Assembly: GCA_015680685.1 (NCBI GenBank)
Contig: MNCI01011496.1
Span: forward strand, 12,681 to 76,680
DNA from: Gnetum montanum
Taxonomy: Eukaryota; Streptophyta; Gnetopsida; Gnetales; Gnetaceae
Direction of reading: 5' to 3'
DNA length: 64,000 bases
Part shown: in pieces, positions 32,154 to 43,430 of the stretch
How the letters are laid out: each line of letters opens with the position of its first letter
Numbering within the stretch: position 1 is the stretch's first letter
Program-made: the position numbers and the translations under genes
Notes under the pieces: generated by a model
The model's database searches: none
What the model saw: the letters and a program-made list of their open reading frames with translations, nothing else
What the model was told of the DNA's origin: nothing

Positions 32154-32939
32154 CTAAATTCTAGAATCTAATTTATCTACTGAAGATTCAAAATAAGCAG
32201 CATATGCATCGGCTAATGGAATTTTATGTTGAATTAATGAAAACATCTTCTTCAAGTCAGGTTCATCTTCCAAAGATTTCTTTACAAATCCATATTTTAA
32301 GAATTGATAAATGCTACTTCCAAATTTTGCATTGAAGTCTTCACAAAGAATAAATGGAACTAGATCAATATAACTTAGTAATAACTTATTCTTCAAACTT
32401 TCTTCTATTTTCTTAATCAAGTATGCTCCTTGACATAGTCTGACATCGAAACATGTTGGTTTGGCCATTAAATGTATGTTAACCACACATGCACATCTTC
32501 CTAATAGATGAACTTTTAGAATTATTGTCAAGGCTATGTGATTTTTCCAAAATCTTAACAATTCTTTCTTTCCCATCACTTGAAGTTTTGGAATTTCAAA
32601 AGTCATATTTTCTAAACTCCATTTAAATATTTGTACTAATTCAAACTTGGCTTCTTTATAAAATATTGCACAACCATCCATGTTGTGATTTTTGCAATAT
32701 GCTAATCTATACCACTCAAACAAAGAACTTCCACAAGAATATTTTTGCTTATAGATACCTCTATGTCCCATATTTTTCAAGTTTGGTTGGAATTAGCATA
32801 AAAATTCCCATGGTAAGACTTCTTGTAAGCACAAAACATCAACATCCAAATATTTTAACTCTACTAAGATGCATGGATATCAGTATTCATGCCAATCCAA
32901 GGCCCATGATGGACATAGCGGATGTTGTTTCTCACTCAT
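32154..32939 (-). pseudogene. Captured CCR4-type deadenylase fragment in element C2
   Basis: A 262-codon reading of the endonuclease/exonuclease/phosphatase domain of a CCR4-like poly(A) nuclease has only two internal stops, both in the first third. The last 208 codons (32154-32780) are open. Landmarks in order are CPSWALDWHEY, DVLCLQEV (catalytic Glu), HNMDGCAIFYK, CVVNIHLMAKP with DVRLCQ (the N-x-H motif), VPFILCEDFNAKFGSS (the D-x-N motif, with Glu where Gly is usual) and IPLADAYAAYF. The reading ends SSVDKLDSRI-stop. The C-terminal third with the last catalytic His is missing, so it cannot be a working nuclease. No intron-like gap interrupts it. It lies in sense with the element. Identity rests on motif order without a database search. 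Confidence 0.75.
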
Positions 32940-34249
32940 TAGTGATCTTGTAAGCATGTTGTATTTTGCAACTTTTATTCTCATTCTTGGATGTTTTTTT
33001 TCTTTTTGAATCATTTCTCTTCATGAGTATCATACTCCTTGTCAAAACAAGATTTTAACTCTCTATGTTGTTTTGTGCTTTGTTTTGATTGCAATATGGA
33101 CTAATAAACCCTTTTCATAATGGTTGAAGATTCTTCTGTTCCTTCAACTAATACATCTATAGATCTTTAACTAATACCTCAATTGATTCATTAATTAATA
33201 ATCAGTTGATACTGATACAACAATTGATTCTTCAACTAATCTAATTTTATAATTACATTATCTAATTTTAGTAATATTTAATGACATCATATAATTTTAG
33301 TAATATATTATATTATCTAACTCTTAATGACCTTTCTGCCCCTCTTAACAACACTAACTTCGACGATGTTATTACTGACATGCCATAGTAATCTTAACAC
33401 TATCTGTAAGGGTTATGCACTAAATCTTAAAGTCCAAAGGTTGAATTTATTATATTGGAAAAATATTAGGTGCTTGGATGATAAATTTGACCTCACCATT
33501 GAGTTCAAAAGGATGAAAAATGTTGGAAATGACTATTCATATGTTGAAAATGGACATTGTATGCTTGAGTGATTCTAGAATTAAATTTTTGAGGATCCCA
33601 AGCCACTATATCACGTAAAGAGAAAAAACTAGTTTTTGGGGTTCCTTGGGATGGATTTGACTTCATCATTATGTCTAGAAGGTTGAAAAATATAGGAAAT
33701 AACTATTTATTCATCAAAAAATGCTTTTGAAATCAAAAGTTATGCCTTTTGGTGTCTAGGACCTTTGGCACAAAAAACGAGACTTCCCAAGAGGTCACCT
33801 ATCCTAGTTCTACTTCAGAATGAGCATGCTTAATAATGAAGTTTTTATATTTTTTGTTACCAAGGTGCCAATTTTAAATTTTTGAAAATATTTGTGCACA
33901 TTCTGAATTTAAATTGATAATTAATTACAAAAATTTTTAAATTTTATAGTTAGCTAAAGGGAATTTTGAAATTCTCATCAATTGTTAGGAAATTCAAATT
34001 TCCTATCTACCATCAAAAATTTTTGCTACGTAGATGATGATCATTTTAGGGTTCACGTAGCCTACTTCAGAGTTTATGTGGCCCTCCTCTAGGCTAGTGC
34101 AGCCCATCTTGGGATTCACATGGTAGAGAGGTAGTTTGTGGAAATGTTCAAAAAGGTAGTTTTCAGTGGTGTCAGAGGTACTTTTTTGCAATGTAAGAGG
34201 AGGTTTTCAGCAATGCTAGGGGATTGTGTGCATGGTAGGTAGCGGGTAG
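32940..34249 (-). other. C2 internal block shared with C1
   Basis: This aligns with C1 on both sides of the Athila insertion (5131-5386 and 15344-15900). No coding frame is supported. The text around 33330-33500 and 33770-33840 repeats sentences found at 15360-15545 and 15640-15710. Confidence 0.6.
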
Positions 34250-34800
34250 GTTATAGGAAGGTAGGTAGTGGTAGATGTAGCAATGATAATGGTAGGCATG
34301 GAATGGTGGCAGGCACAGGCTTAGGCATGTCAATAGGCATAGGTGCAATGTAGCAATAGATAACAAAAGGCATAGGCATGGTGTAGTAGTAGACAGCAAA
34401 GGGTGTAGGCATGTCAATGGTAGATGATAGAGGGAACAAGCATGGCATAGTAGCAAATAGTGAAAGGCGTAGGCATGGCATGATAGTAGATAGCTGAGAA
34501 CACAAGCACATCAGCCATAGACTATGGAGGGTGAAGGAGCATCGACCATAAATTGAAAAGGGTATAAGCATGGTGCAGTAATAGATGATAGAAAAGCATG
34601 TGGTTGCAACGCACATGTGGCATAGAGGGCGATGGTTGTAGAGCACGATTGTAGGGAGCATGGTGGCTACAATGATGAATAGCAAGAAATGGTTTGGTGA
34701 CAATGGTAGTGGTGGATAGCAGGTAGTGATTGGATGGCGATGGCCCATGCACTACAGTGGATGTAGAGGGTAGAGTGGTGGTGCTAGTATAGCTACGTGA
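34250..34800. repeat. Low-complexity repeat region of C2
   Basis: Irregular copies of GGCATAGGCATGG and TAGTAGATAGC words recur about every 60 bp. They make long but meaningless overlapping minus-strand frames rich in Leu, Cys, Pro and Ser. C1 has an unrelated minisatellite at the same place. Confidence 0.55.
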
Positions 34801-35983
34801 GGTGGATCTGCCCAGCATGTGCTAGGCAACAAGGCAAGTGAGAGAGGACGATGGTGGCCCTAGCAGATCCTGTGTGACTTGTAGGGCCTGTGCAGCTCTT
34901 ATTGGGGCTCTGCAGCCTCAAATGTTTTTTATAAATGCTATATATGTATATAATTATTTTACTATGTTTGATTTTACTTTGTTTTTTAAAAAAATAAAAC
35001 TAAGTTGAGGCTTGGGGTTGAACCCATGACCTCATAGTCATCATTTTTTTCCATTTTTAATAAATAATATATATATAATTTAATTAAAAATGTTATGGAG
35101 CATAGGATCAAACCTATGACCTCCCATTCAATAAGTATTTTAGATATTTTTTTTTTTACTTTTTATTATTATTTTATTCCACCTTACATCGGCAATTGAC
35201 ATGGTGGTTCGGCCAATGACAAGGTAAGAGTTCAATATGGGTAAGTGACAATTTCAAATTAATTTTTGACCTTAAAATTTTGAAATTTTTTAAAATAATA
35301 ATTTAATAATTTTAATATTATTTTAATGCACGTATAATAAGAAAATTTAAACATCACTATCTCTCAAACTGTAAGTCTAATTGAGATGAAATTTATACCA
35401 TTGGAATTGTTTCAACAAGTACTACAAGTTGGACATAGTTTTAGGGTTCAAAAGTGAAGTTGATTTTTTAGGAATTAAAAGGACCAAACTAGCCTATTTT
35501 GTTGAACTAACATTTCTAGGCTAACATATGGTAACTTAGACTCTTATAAATTACTTGGATAGTGAATTTCAACAAGAAAAAAAATATCAATTCAGGTCAT
35601 GGTTACTAACTTTCTTAAAAAATTTAACATTGATCCTAATCAACTTATAATTATAGTATTAATATGGGTAAGAGTTACATGGACCAGTGTGTCATTATCT
35701 TACCAACATCTCTTGTAATTGATGAATTTTGATGAGGTGTGATCAAATCTTTGTCAATTAATGATATCCATGAAATAATATTGTTGGTGGGGTCTATGTA
35801 ATTTTTTATATCTGATCCATTGTTCATGAAATCAATAGAATGGTATATTCTAGCTTACATCACAAACATATGGTGCATTTGGTGATGATCAATGGCTCTC
35901 CCTATGTTTTGGCTTCAAGATTCATCATCAAGTTCATGTTGTAGTTAGCCCATGGTTTAGAATGGCCCTTGGGTCATGGTTTT
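34801..35983 (-). other. C2 5' untranslated region
   Basis: AT-rich sequence aligned with C1 at about 16860-17837. Two GGTTGAACCCATGACCTC-like words occur near 35015 and 35110. No frame is supported. Confidence 0.5.
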
Positions 35984-35994
35984 CTTTGATACCA
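35984..35994 (-). other. Primer-binding site of element C2 (tRNA-iMet type)
   Basis: The minus strand reads TGGTATCAAAG, 10 of 11 to the initiator-Met primer site, two bases inside the LTR. Confidence 0.8.
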
Positions 35995-35996
35995 AT

Positions 35997-36569
35997 TGTG
36001 ACATTCCATCCCTAGTTTTCATAGAAAATGTTAAATATATGATATATTAGATATTATGCATACAATAAAATATACCAAATGTGAAATATATGTGATATTC
36101 AACATTATGTATAAAGAAAATAACAGGAAATTTGCAAAAAGAAAAAGAAAAGAATGCTTTATTGATATGGAATAGCTTATTTGAATCGTTCTCTAAGAGT
36201 GTTTCTTGGGATTTTATTTCTTTGGCATCTATCCCTTAGAGGTAATCCAGCACTTCCACCACGGTTAGGCCTAAAACCCAGCCAAAAGGGATGGCTAGTC
36301 CACTTCCTCTCTTGCTTCACCTGGCTTCCTATGACTTGCCTATACTAGCTCCGCCACTCCATGCTGGCACAACCTCTAACCCTAGGTATAAATGCCTTAT
36401 CTCAAACCCCCAAAGGTTACCTTAAGAGACACATCTGTATTACAACATTCCCTTTCGAGTCTCAATTACAACTACCCTTTCGAGTCTTGTTAAGATAATA
36501 ATAACACTTGTTATGAAGAGACATCATCTTCATTAGGTAGTAGCATCATTTGGGAATGGGGATGTAACA
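35997..36569 (-). repeat. 5' LTR of element C2
   Basis: This 573-bp LTR starts TGTGACATTCCATCCC and ends GGGATGTAACA, giving the TG...CA ends expected of an LTR. TAGAA follows. Confidence 0.9.
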
Positions 36570-36574
36570 TAGAA

Positions 36575-37350
36575 AGCACAAGGTTGAGGACTAAGGAATG
36601 AGTACCTTCAAAATTCTACACACTTGTATTACTACAATGCATAATGGGATGATTTTCATTTTACCAAAGTCTTGCACTCTAGGTTGAAAGGTTGGTACCA
36701 TTTACATGATAATGATAAGTCTTTTCTTCCTTTACTTGGTTCACAAGATCATCACCAAACCTTTGTACTTTATGGTTGATTACCTTAGTCATTGAGTCCT
36801 CTTGTCTATAATTATAAAATGGGCTTAGAGTTTTTTAATATCCTTGATATCCACTTTTCTATTCATGTTTGGAAAAGTTCACAAACAAAAACTTAAGCTC
36901 CAAGGATGTCACTTATTTTAAGTGGATGAGATTGTAGGTAAACTTACCTTATTTGTAGATCAAAGGTTGTTTTCCTTCTAAAACAAGGGATGGAAGGAGT
37001 ATGAAGATCCTTATGGGCTCTATGCTATTTAAACATCATAATAAAGAAGTACATGACCCTAATTCCTTTGTGTACTACACAACAACAATATGTAGGCTTG
37101 AAGAGAATCTTTGGCTTTCATGCTTGAGCTACTATCACTTTCTATGGATTAGGGGTTAGGAATAGATGTATTAGAGTAGAAATGTATGTTAGCTCTCTTA
37201 AGGAAATGATGTCTTACATGTATGCTAGTATTCCTATGAATGTTATGTATGTTGCACTGGTTCAATCAATTATATGATTAAAACAGCATCCTTGCAATAT
37301 TCCGAATCATGGACTAACATATGACATGTAACTTTTGTAGTTACATTGTG
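36575..37350. repeat. LTR-like repeat fragment right of C2
   Basis: The start aligns with 19870-19950 and the part from about 36945 to 37350 with 21157-21560. This is a second copy of the decayed repeat into which C2 inserted. The middle 300 bp have no visible counterpart. Confidence 0.5.
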
Positions 37351-38299
37351 CTCATAGGTTCAAAAGAACATTTATTTATGCCTAAAGAAAATGACCAAAG
37401 AAGAAAAACAATTCTTGCTATTATAAAATACGAATTTATTAGCTCTAATATGCATGTTCAACACTTGTATTCAACTCAATTTTCTTTTTCATAATGTTGA
37501 TTGCAAATAAAGCAAAGAAATGAGTTTAACAATCCAAAGCTAAATATGATAGAGGGTCATATTTACATATGGAAGTATAACAAAATCAAGTAGAAGCATG
37601 GATACAAGAGTTAAAGCCAAAGCTGAAGTGAAGATAAAATAGCACTTTTGTAAAATAGGAACCAAAGCCATGTAATTTATATTCAATTTTTCTTAACATA
37701 TCAGAAAAAAATAGAAGAATACACGTATTTTTCCTTTTATAAAAATATTTATGGGTGGATTTAATTAGATAATGGTTCCAATTTCTTATGCCCCTTCAAT
37801 TTCCAACATATTTTCATGCACAAAGTTTTGTTCCATCATATGTCATTATGACCCCATTAATTAGCTATAAATACATGAGAAAAATATTTTGTAAAGTATG
37901 CTTCAATAACAAAATTGAAAGAGTTATGAATTTTTCCTTCAATGCTTTATTTTTGAAAACAATTTCATCATTCAAAAATTCATCATCATTTTAACAATCA
38001 TCATTACTTTATGAACTTTTATTCTTCAAATTTTTATTTATCATTCCTAATAAGTTCAACACTCATCAATAATTCATCACCTAATATTATTATCAAATCA
38101 TAAAATTCAATAATATTATCAAAGTATGTTAATTAAATTCATTACCAAATAGATTTAGCATTTAATCTAGAAGGTCAAAAATCATCAAGAAGAAATAAAT
38201 TATTTTTCTCATAAAATTAAAATCAATTTAATTAGTTCTTCATTACAATATTTCATGTAGCTTAAGGCGATAATAAGAATTCAATTTTCATTGAAATAT
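37351..38299. other. AT-rich sequence, possibly outer part of the G left LTR
   Basis: No coding signal, repeat or motif is seen. If the LTRs of G are about 3 kb, part of this belongs to the left one, but I could not align it to 43450-44600. Confidence 0.3.
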
Positions 38300-40197
38300 A
38301 ATTTTAGAATTTATAAGAATTCAAGTTAATAGCACTGCCATGACCTAATCACAACTTGTGATAAACCATACCATGATTCTTGGCCATCTTATGGTATTTA
38401 TAGATTCAAACCATGAGGTCACAACTACTCATGGCCACAAAATTCATTATAAATATTAGCCATGACTCATTCTATTATTTAAAGAATCATAGTGAAGCAT
38501 TCTAACAAAATTAGATAGTTTTAAGTGATAATTTTTCAAGACAAATTTAACTAATCAAATGAACTCTAATTGAGCTAAATTTTTATAAGTAGATATATCC
38601 TTTCAAGATATTTTTAATGATCCTAAATCTAGAAAGTATGTCTTATTGGTGGTTTGAAGGCTACTTTTATTCTCAAATAGAGGCTAGGATGAGTATGAAT
38701 ATATTTATGGGTTCCATGCTATCTCAACCATCATAGTAAAGAATTACATGACTCTGATTCCTTTATGTACTACATCATAGGGATATGTAGACTGGCATAG
38801 AAGTCATAACTTTAATGATAATGCCACCATCCTTCTCTTTAGAGTGAGGCATAGAACTAGATACATGAGTCGAAACATGTCATAGCTCTCTTAAGGGAAT
38901 GATTTCATATATGTATGCTAGTGCTCTTTCTTGGTTGTACATGTGTGCATGTCTCATTGGTCCTATCACTTGGATAATTACCAAAGGTGTACTTATTACA
39001 CTCCTAATGTTTAGAATAATATGTTTTGTTCACTTATGTTATGGCCACAAGTGCTACGAATGTCAAGGCCTACTCCATCTTAAGTCTACTTTGTAATATG
39101 TAGGTACTTCTAGACTCAAGGATGGTATCTTGTAATGCTTCTCTAGAGTAGTCTTTTTATAAGGCCTATGACTAGTACATGATCTTGGGGCATTTGTACA
39201 TACATGAATGTACCCTTAAAAAGATTATTGGATTGGTGCTACAAATGAGCAAGTAGGAACTAGTATTGATAGTAAAATAAGTAATGTGAAAACTCATAAA
39301 AGGCACATATTCATTAATAGTGCTAGCTACTACTACAAGGGCTATGTAATTGTATTATGCATTAGGGATTGCAATCCCTTGGATACACCAATTTCCCATG
39401 TTACATATTTGGGTACATGTTGGTTTTGAATGCTATGGTTGAGCTATGGTAATATGTAAGTATGTGGATTTGCTCTATGATTATTAGTTATATTTTTCTA
39501 TCATTATGGGCTATGTGTGATGTCTAAATGGTCATGTGAATGGTTATTATAATGAAGTCTTAACATATGATTATGGTTATGACTATGTGATATGATAAAT
39601 TTGGTATTCTCTGTGTGTGATATGATATGCTTGGTATTTTTTGTGAAATGTACTAACTTATTGCAAGTTTCTTAACATATCCCACATCTCTTATTTAACA
39701 TATCATCATACGTCCCATCAATAAGTAATGTGTATTCATACTAGTCTCATTTATATGTAAGTAATGAAGATAGATGATCAAGAAACTAACAAACCTAAGG
39801 GGAATGATGAATGCTTTAAGTCCATGTTCTTATTATTTTTGCTACATGTGTTTATTAAAGAGATGGACCAATTTTTATATGGTATTGTGTTAGATAGTCC
39901 ATGAGTTTTTCTCATCATAATATATTATATATGATGTTTATATTGACAGAAAATATGCATGAAAAATTTCCTAGTATGTTATGTGATTATGTATGCATGT
40001 AGAAAGTTAGATGATGTATTATCATCTTAATGTTTTAGTATAAATATATTGAGGTTGGTTTGGCATGTATATATACCTCTATGATTTTGACTATTTATAA
40101 AAGAGATTTTCATGAAGTGACTTTATGGATTTTTGATTTATCCATTTGATTTGCATGTTGTGAGATACACTCTAATATTGGATATGTGAGGTGTTAT
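38300..40197 (+). repeat. 5' LTR region of element G
   Basis: The segment from about 39150 to 40190 aligns well with 45608-46680. It also contains a copy of the repeat found at 21157-21560. The right end is set by the primer site at 40202. Confidence 0.6.
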
Positions 40198-40201
40198 AAA
40201 G

Positions 40202-40213
40202 TGGTATTGAAGT
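40202..40213 (+). other. Putative primer-binding site of element G
   Basis: TGGTATTGAAGT keeps the TGGTAT start of the initiator-Met primer site but only 8 of 12 bases overall. Position just after the LTR homology supports it. Confidence 0.45.
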
Positions 40214-40559
40214 AGGTTACTCTAATTAATATAGCATGTTTTGATACTTATTTTTTTGATTACAAGTATCAATGATGTTAATTCATAGAGCTTCATGTGA
40301 TAGACATCATCATATCAATGAGACTTTAGTATCATTGGGTAGATAGGGCAAGACACTAATAGTTAGTGAGGCACATCTAGTGATTACATGGATTAGTTGC
40401 TAAAATGGACCTTTCTAGATAGATGATGTAGTTTCTCTAGTAGTTTATAACTAGGACAAGTGATACCTCATCTTTTTCTATAATCATCAAGAAGACTGAA
40501 AGTAGTGGTGATAATGGTAGGAGTAGTATTACTAGTGTTAGTGTTGATGATGACAAGGA

Positions 40560-41200
40560 GCTAGCTAGATAACCTATCAACCAAGAGATGATTTAGCAAT
40601 TCTATAATTTAGGTTCTCCTGTGTTCTCTAAAATAAAGGATTCTACTACAATGAAGAAGTAACTAGAAAAGCTAAGAAAGGATTTTGAGCTAATTAAGTA
40701 TACCTTAGCATAGTAACCAAATTGGTAGCCTATCAATTCATATATGGCTAAGGTATAAATAGAACAAGAGGTTTTGTGGGCAACTTTCCTAGTTTCTTTC
40801 AACTGCAAATATATCTCCATCTAGTAAGTCTATGTCAAGAAGGAGAAGTTCTATAGATTATATCAAGGTAGTTGGTTTGTGGTAAAGTATGATGCTTAGT
40901 TTGCAAAGCTTAGTAGCTATGTGAAAAATCTTATGGATGCTTAGGATAGGATGAAAAATATATTAAAGGATTTCATCCAATCTTGAAGTGACATCTCTTG
41001 CTTATTTCCCTCCCTTCTTATGATGATGCACATGATATAATCATGGATTTGAAGAAAATATTGATTAAGACTATAGCCCATGACAAATACAAGTAGCGAT
41101 ATAAGAGAAGATCATCATTTTGAAGAATATCTAGTTCTTTTAAGAAGACTCAAGAAGGATGTCATAGTCATAGATAAGATGCTAGTTAATAGTAGTTAGT
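40560..41200 (+). pseudogene. Gag remnant of element G
   Basis: A plus-strand reading with stops shows the retrotransposon gag core. It has an ATFLVSFNCKY block near 40780-40810, then KKEKFYRLYQGSWFVVKYDA and FAKLSSYVKNLMDA (about 40840-40945), matching the usual gag helix pattern of chromoviruses. Most stops stand where Gln, Glu or Trp is expected. Confidence 0.65.
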
Positions 41201-41399
41201 AATAAGTGATGATATTCCTCTTGTAGGATATGGGGTGTTACTTGTGTATTATAGAATATATTAAAAACAACATTCAAGACCCATCATGGCTACTATGTGT
41301 AATCTAGCTTTTGGATCATGTTGTTTTCAAGATTGGTATTAGAGTGGATTGAGCCAAGATAATAGGTGTCATAGATTGGCTAGTTTTACAAATCATGGT

Positions 41400-41930
41400 A
41401 TAGATTCATAGTTTTCTAGGTTTAGCTAGATATTCCCAGACATTTATTAAGCACTTATCCCATATAACTTCTCCTTTGATGCAATTGCTAAGAAAGAAGA
41501 CTAGTTTCTCTCAAAGCTCAACTTCTCAAGTTTCATTTGATGATCTAAAGCATAGATTAGTATCTAATCTAGTGTTAATTTCTTCTACTATAGGCCATCC
41601 ATATGATGTGTACATGAATTCTTACAAAGGCTAATTTGTATGTTCTCTAATGTAAGTTGAATGATTCATATCATATGTTTCCTATCAATTGAGATTGCAC
41701 AAGACCTATTATCAAGTTCATGGGTTGCAACTATGAGTAGTAGTTTTTTCTTTAAGGATTTTGTGACATTATCTTTATGGTTATTAGGTGACAATATGGA
41801 TTAATCATAAGAGTCTATAGTATCTTATGAGTTAGCCATAGTTGAACCTATGATGAAGGATATGGGTATAGTTATTGATGTACTTTAATTTTCTCATCTA
41901 ATACATGTCTAGCAGGACTAACCTAATGAT
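41400..41930 (+). pseudogene. RT C-terminus and RNase H remnant of element G
   Basis: YSQTFIKHLSHITSPLMQLLRKKTSF (first part, 41428 on), then FDDLKHRLVSNLVLIS, mark the connection between RT and RNase H. The RNase H then runs through an HYLYGY-like block and a NHKSL-like block near 41800. Upstream RT palm motifs are missing, which implies an internal deletion. Confidence 0.65.
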
Positions 41931-41999
41931 AAATATATTAAGCAAGATGGCTAAAACACTTAATAATTTAATCATCTAGTATAATTTCCATGACAATTT

Positions 42000-43060
42000 A
42001 TTAGAGAAACAATAATAAGATCTTTGGTACAAAGAGTTTTAGCTATAAATTGCAATAGATAGCTTAATTATCTATGATAATTAAGATGTGATCTAGAGGA
42101 ATGATCAAATATGTATTCTAGTTATGCTACAATCTTAGTTGTGAGATGAGACATATATGAGTTGATACAAAATGCATGTAGGTATTGAGAAGATGTGTAG
42201 AGTCTTAGAAATACTTATTGTGGCTTAGTATGAAAAGAAATATCAGTGATTATGTTTCTTATTATCTAATGTATCAACAAGTGAAGATAAAGCATCAAAA
42301 ACCTAGTGGTTCATTGCACTCCCATGATATTCACTATGGAAGTGGAAGATTCTAAGGATGAATTTTATTATTGGGTTGCCTTGTACTCAAAGATGTCATA
42401 ATACTATTTCTGTGATTGCGGATTTATTAATGATGTTTGAACATTTCCTTACTAGCAGAGGTAGAGTTAGTGTAGAGGAGACAACCTAGTTGTACATTGC
42501 ATAGGTAATGTCGTTAAATGACATTCCATGGATGACCATTAGAAATAGAAATACTAAATTTATGTCTCAATTTTAGAGAAAATTTCACAAAGAGATGGGT
42601 ACATAGTTGAACTTAAGTTCAACATATCATCCATAGACTAATGGGTAGATGAAGTAGGTAAAATAGATCCTTAAGGACATGTTGCATGCATGTGCCATTT
42701 AGTATAAAGATAATTGGAATCAGATGTTGCCTCTTATATATTTTTCTTATAACAAGAGTTATCAGGAGATTTTATTCATATCTTTATATGAGATGTTATA
42801 TGATAGGACAAGTTAGACTCCATTATGATGGGATACCATTGAGAATAGCCCTCACATAAGCATAAATGTAATGCCATAGATCACAAAGAAGATATAGATT
42901 ATACAAGATTGGTTAACAGTAGCTTGGGATTGATTGAGAGTAGCTTAGGATTAGTAGGTAACCTATTCCAATCATCATAGGAGACCATTAGAGTTTATAG
43001 TTAGTGATTATGTTTTTGTTCAAGTGATATAATTAAAGAGCTTGATGTATTTTACCCAAA
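42000..43060 (+). pseudogene. Integrase remnant of element G
   Basis: The core is readable through its stops. IIGLPCTQRCHNTISVIADL is at about 42372. TKFMSQF and FHKEMGT lie near 42552-42600. A TYHP-stop-TNG block is at about 42625, ILKDMLHACAI near 42670, LIYFSYNKSYQEI near 42735 and a LYEMLYDR block near 42785. The zinc-binding region before it is hardly recognisable. Confidence 0.75.
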
Positions 43061-43430
43061 AGAAGAAGTTGCCACCTAGATACATAGAGCCATTTAAGAC
43101 ACTAGGAAGGATTTTCAAGATGGATTACAATATTGGCATTACCACCTTAGTTTCCAGGAGTCCATGAAGTCTTTTATGTGTCCATAATAAGTATATATGT
43201 GCTAGATGAGCACAAGGTGATCGATTGATCAAGTGTAAAGTTGCAACTCAATGCTACCTGTGTACAATATCTACTACAAATTATTGACAAAATGGTTCAG
43301 TAGCTCCATAGTAAGATAGCACCTATGGTGAAGATGCTATGAGATAGATATGATTTTTGAGAGATTACATAGGAGGTAGAGGTTAACATGTAGCTTAAAA
43401 ATTTAGAGATCTTCTAGGAGGAAGATTCCC
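43060..43430 (+). pseudogene. Integrase C-terminus and chromodomain-like tail of element G
   Basis: A reading with LHSKIAPMVKML followed by a D-rich and E-rich stretch (about 43285-43400) matches the LRxKxIPxVKVxW...TWE pattern of the degenerate chromodomain at the end of chromoviral integrase. This domain steers integration to heterochromatin in related elements. It is decayed here. Confidence 0.5.

Larger units (their letters stand above)
31208..36569 (-). mobile_element. Element C2: complete non-autonomous LTR element with captured CCR4 fragment
   Basis: This 5362-bp element is flanked by TAGAA (31203-31207 and 36570-36574). Its LTRs are 575 bp (left) and 573 bp (right). A PPT lies beside the left LTR and a tRNA-iMet primer site beside the right, so it runs right to left. 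There is no gag or pol. Internal content, read leftward, is a conserved AT-rich 5' region, a low-complexity repeat, a block shared with C1, and then the CCR4-type fragment 370 bp before the PPT. The unoccupied site is visible in the related sequence around 19863. LTR blocks and PPT resemble those of chromovirus H, a possible helper family. Confidence 0.9.

Noticed and set aside
34172-34818. Three overlapping minus-strand frames of 94-165 codons with apparent membrane-like composition
   Set aside because: Three overlapping frames open at once over a low-complexity repeat is a repeat artefact; C1 has unrelated sequence at the same place.
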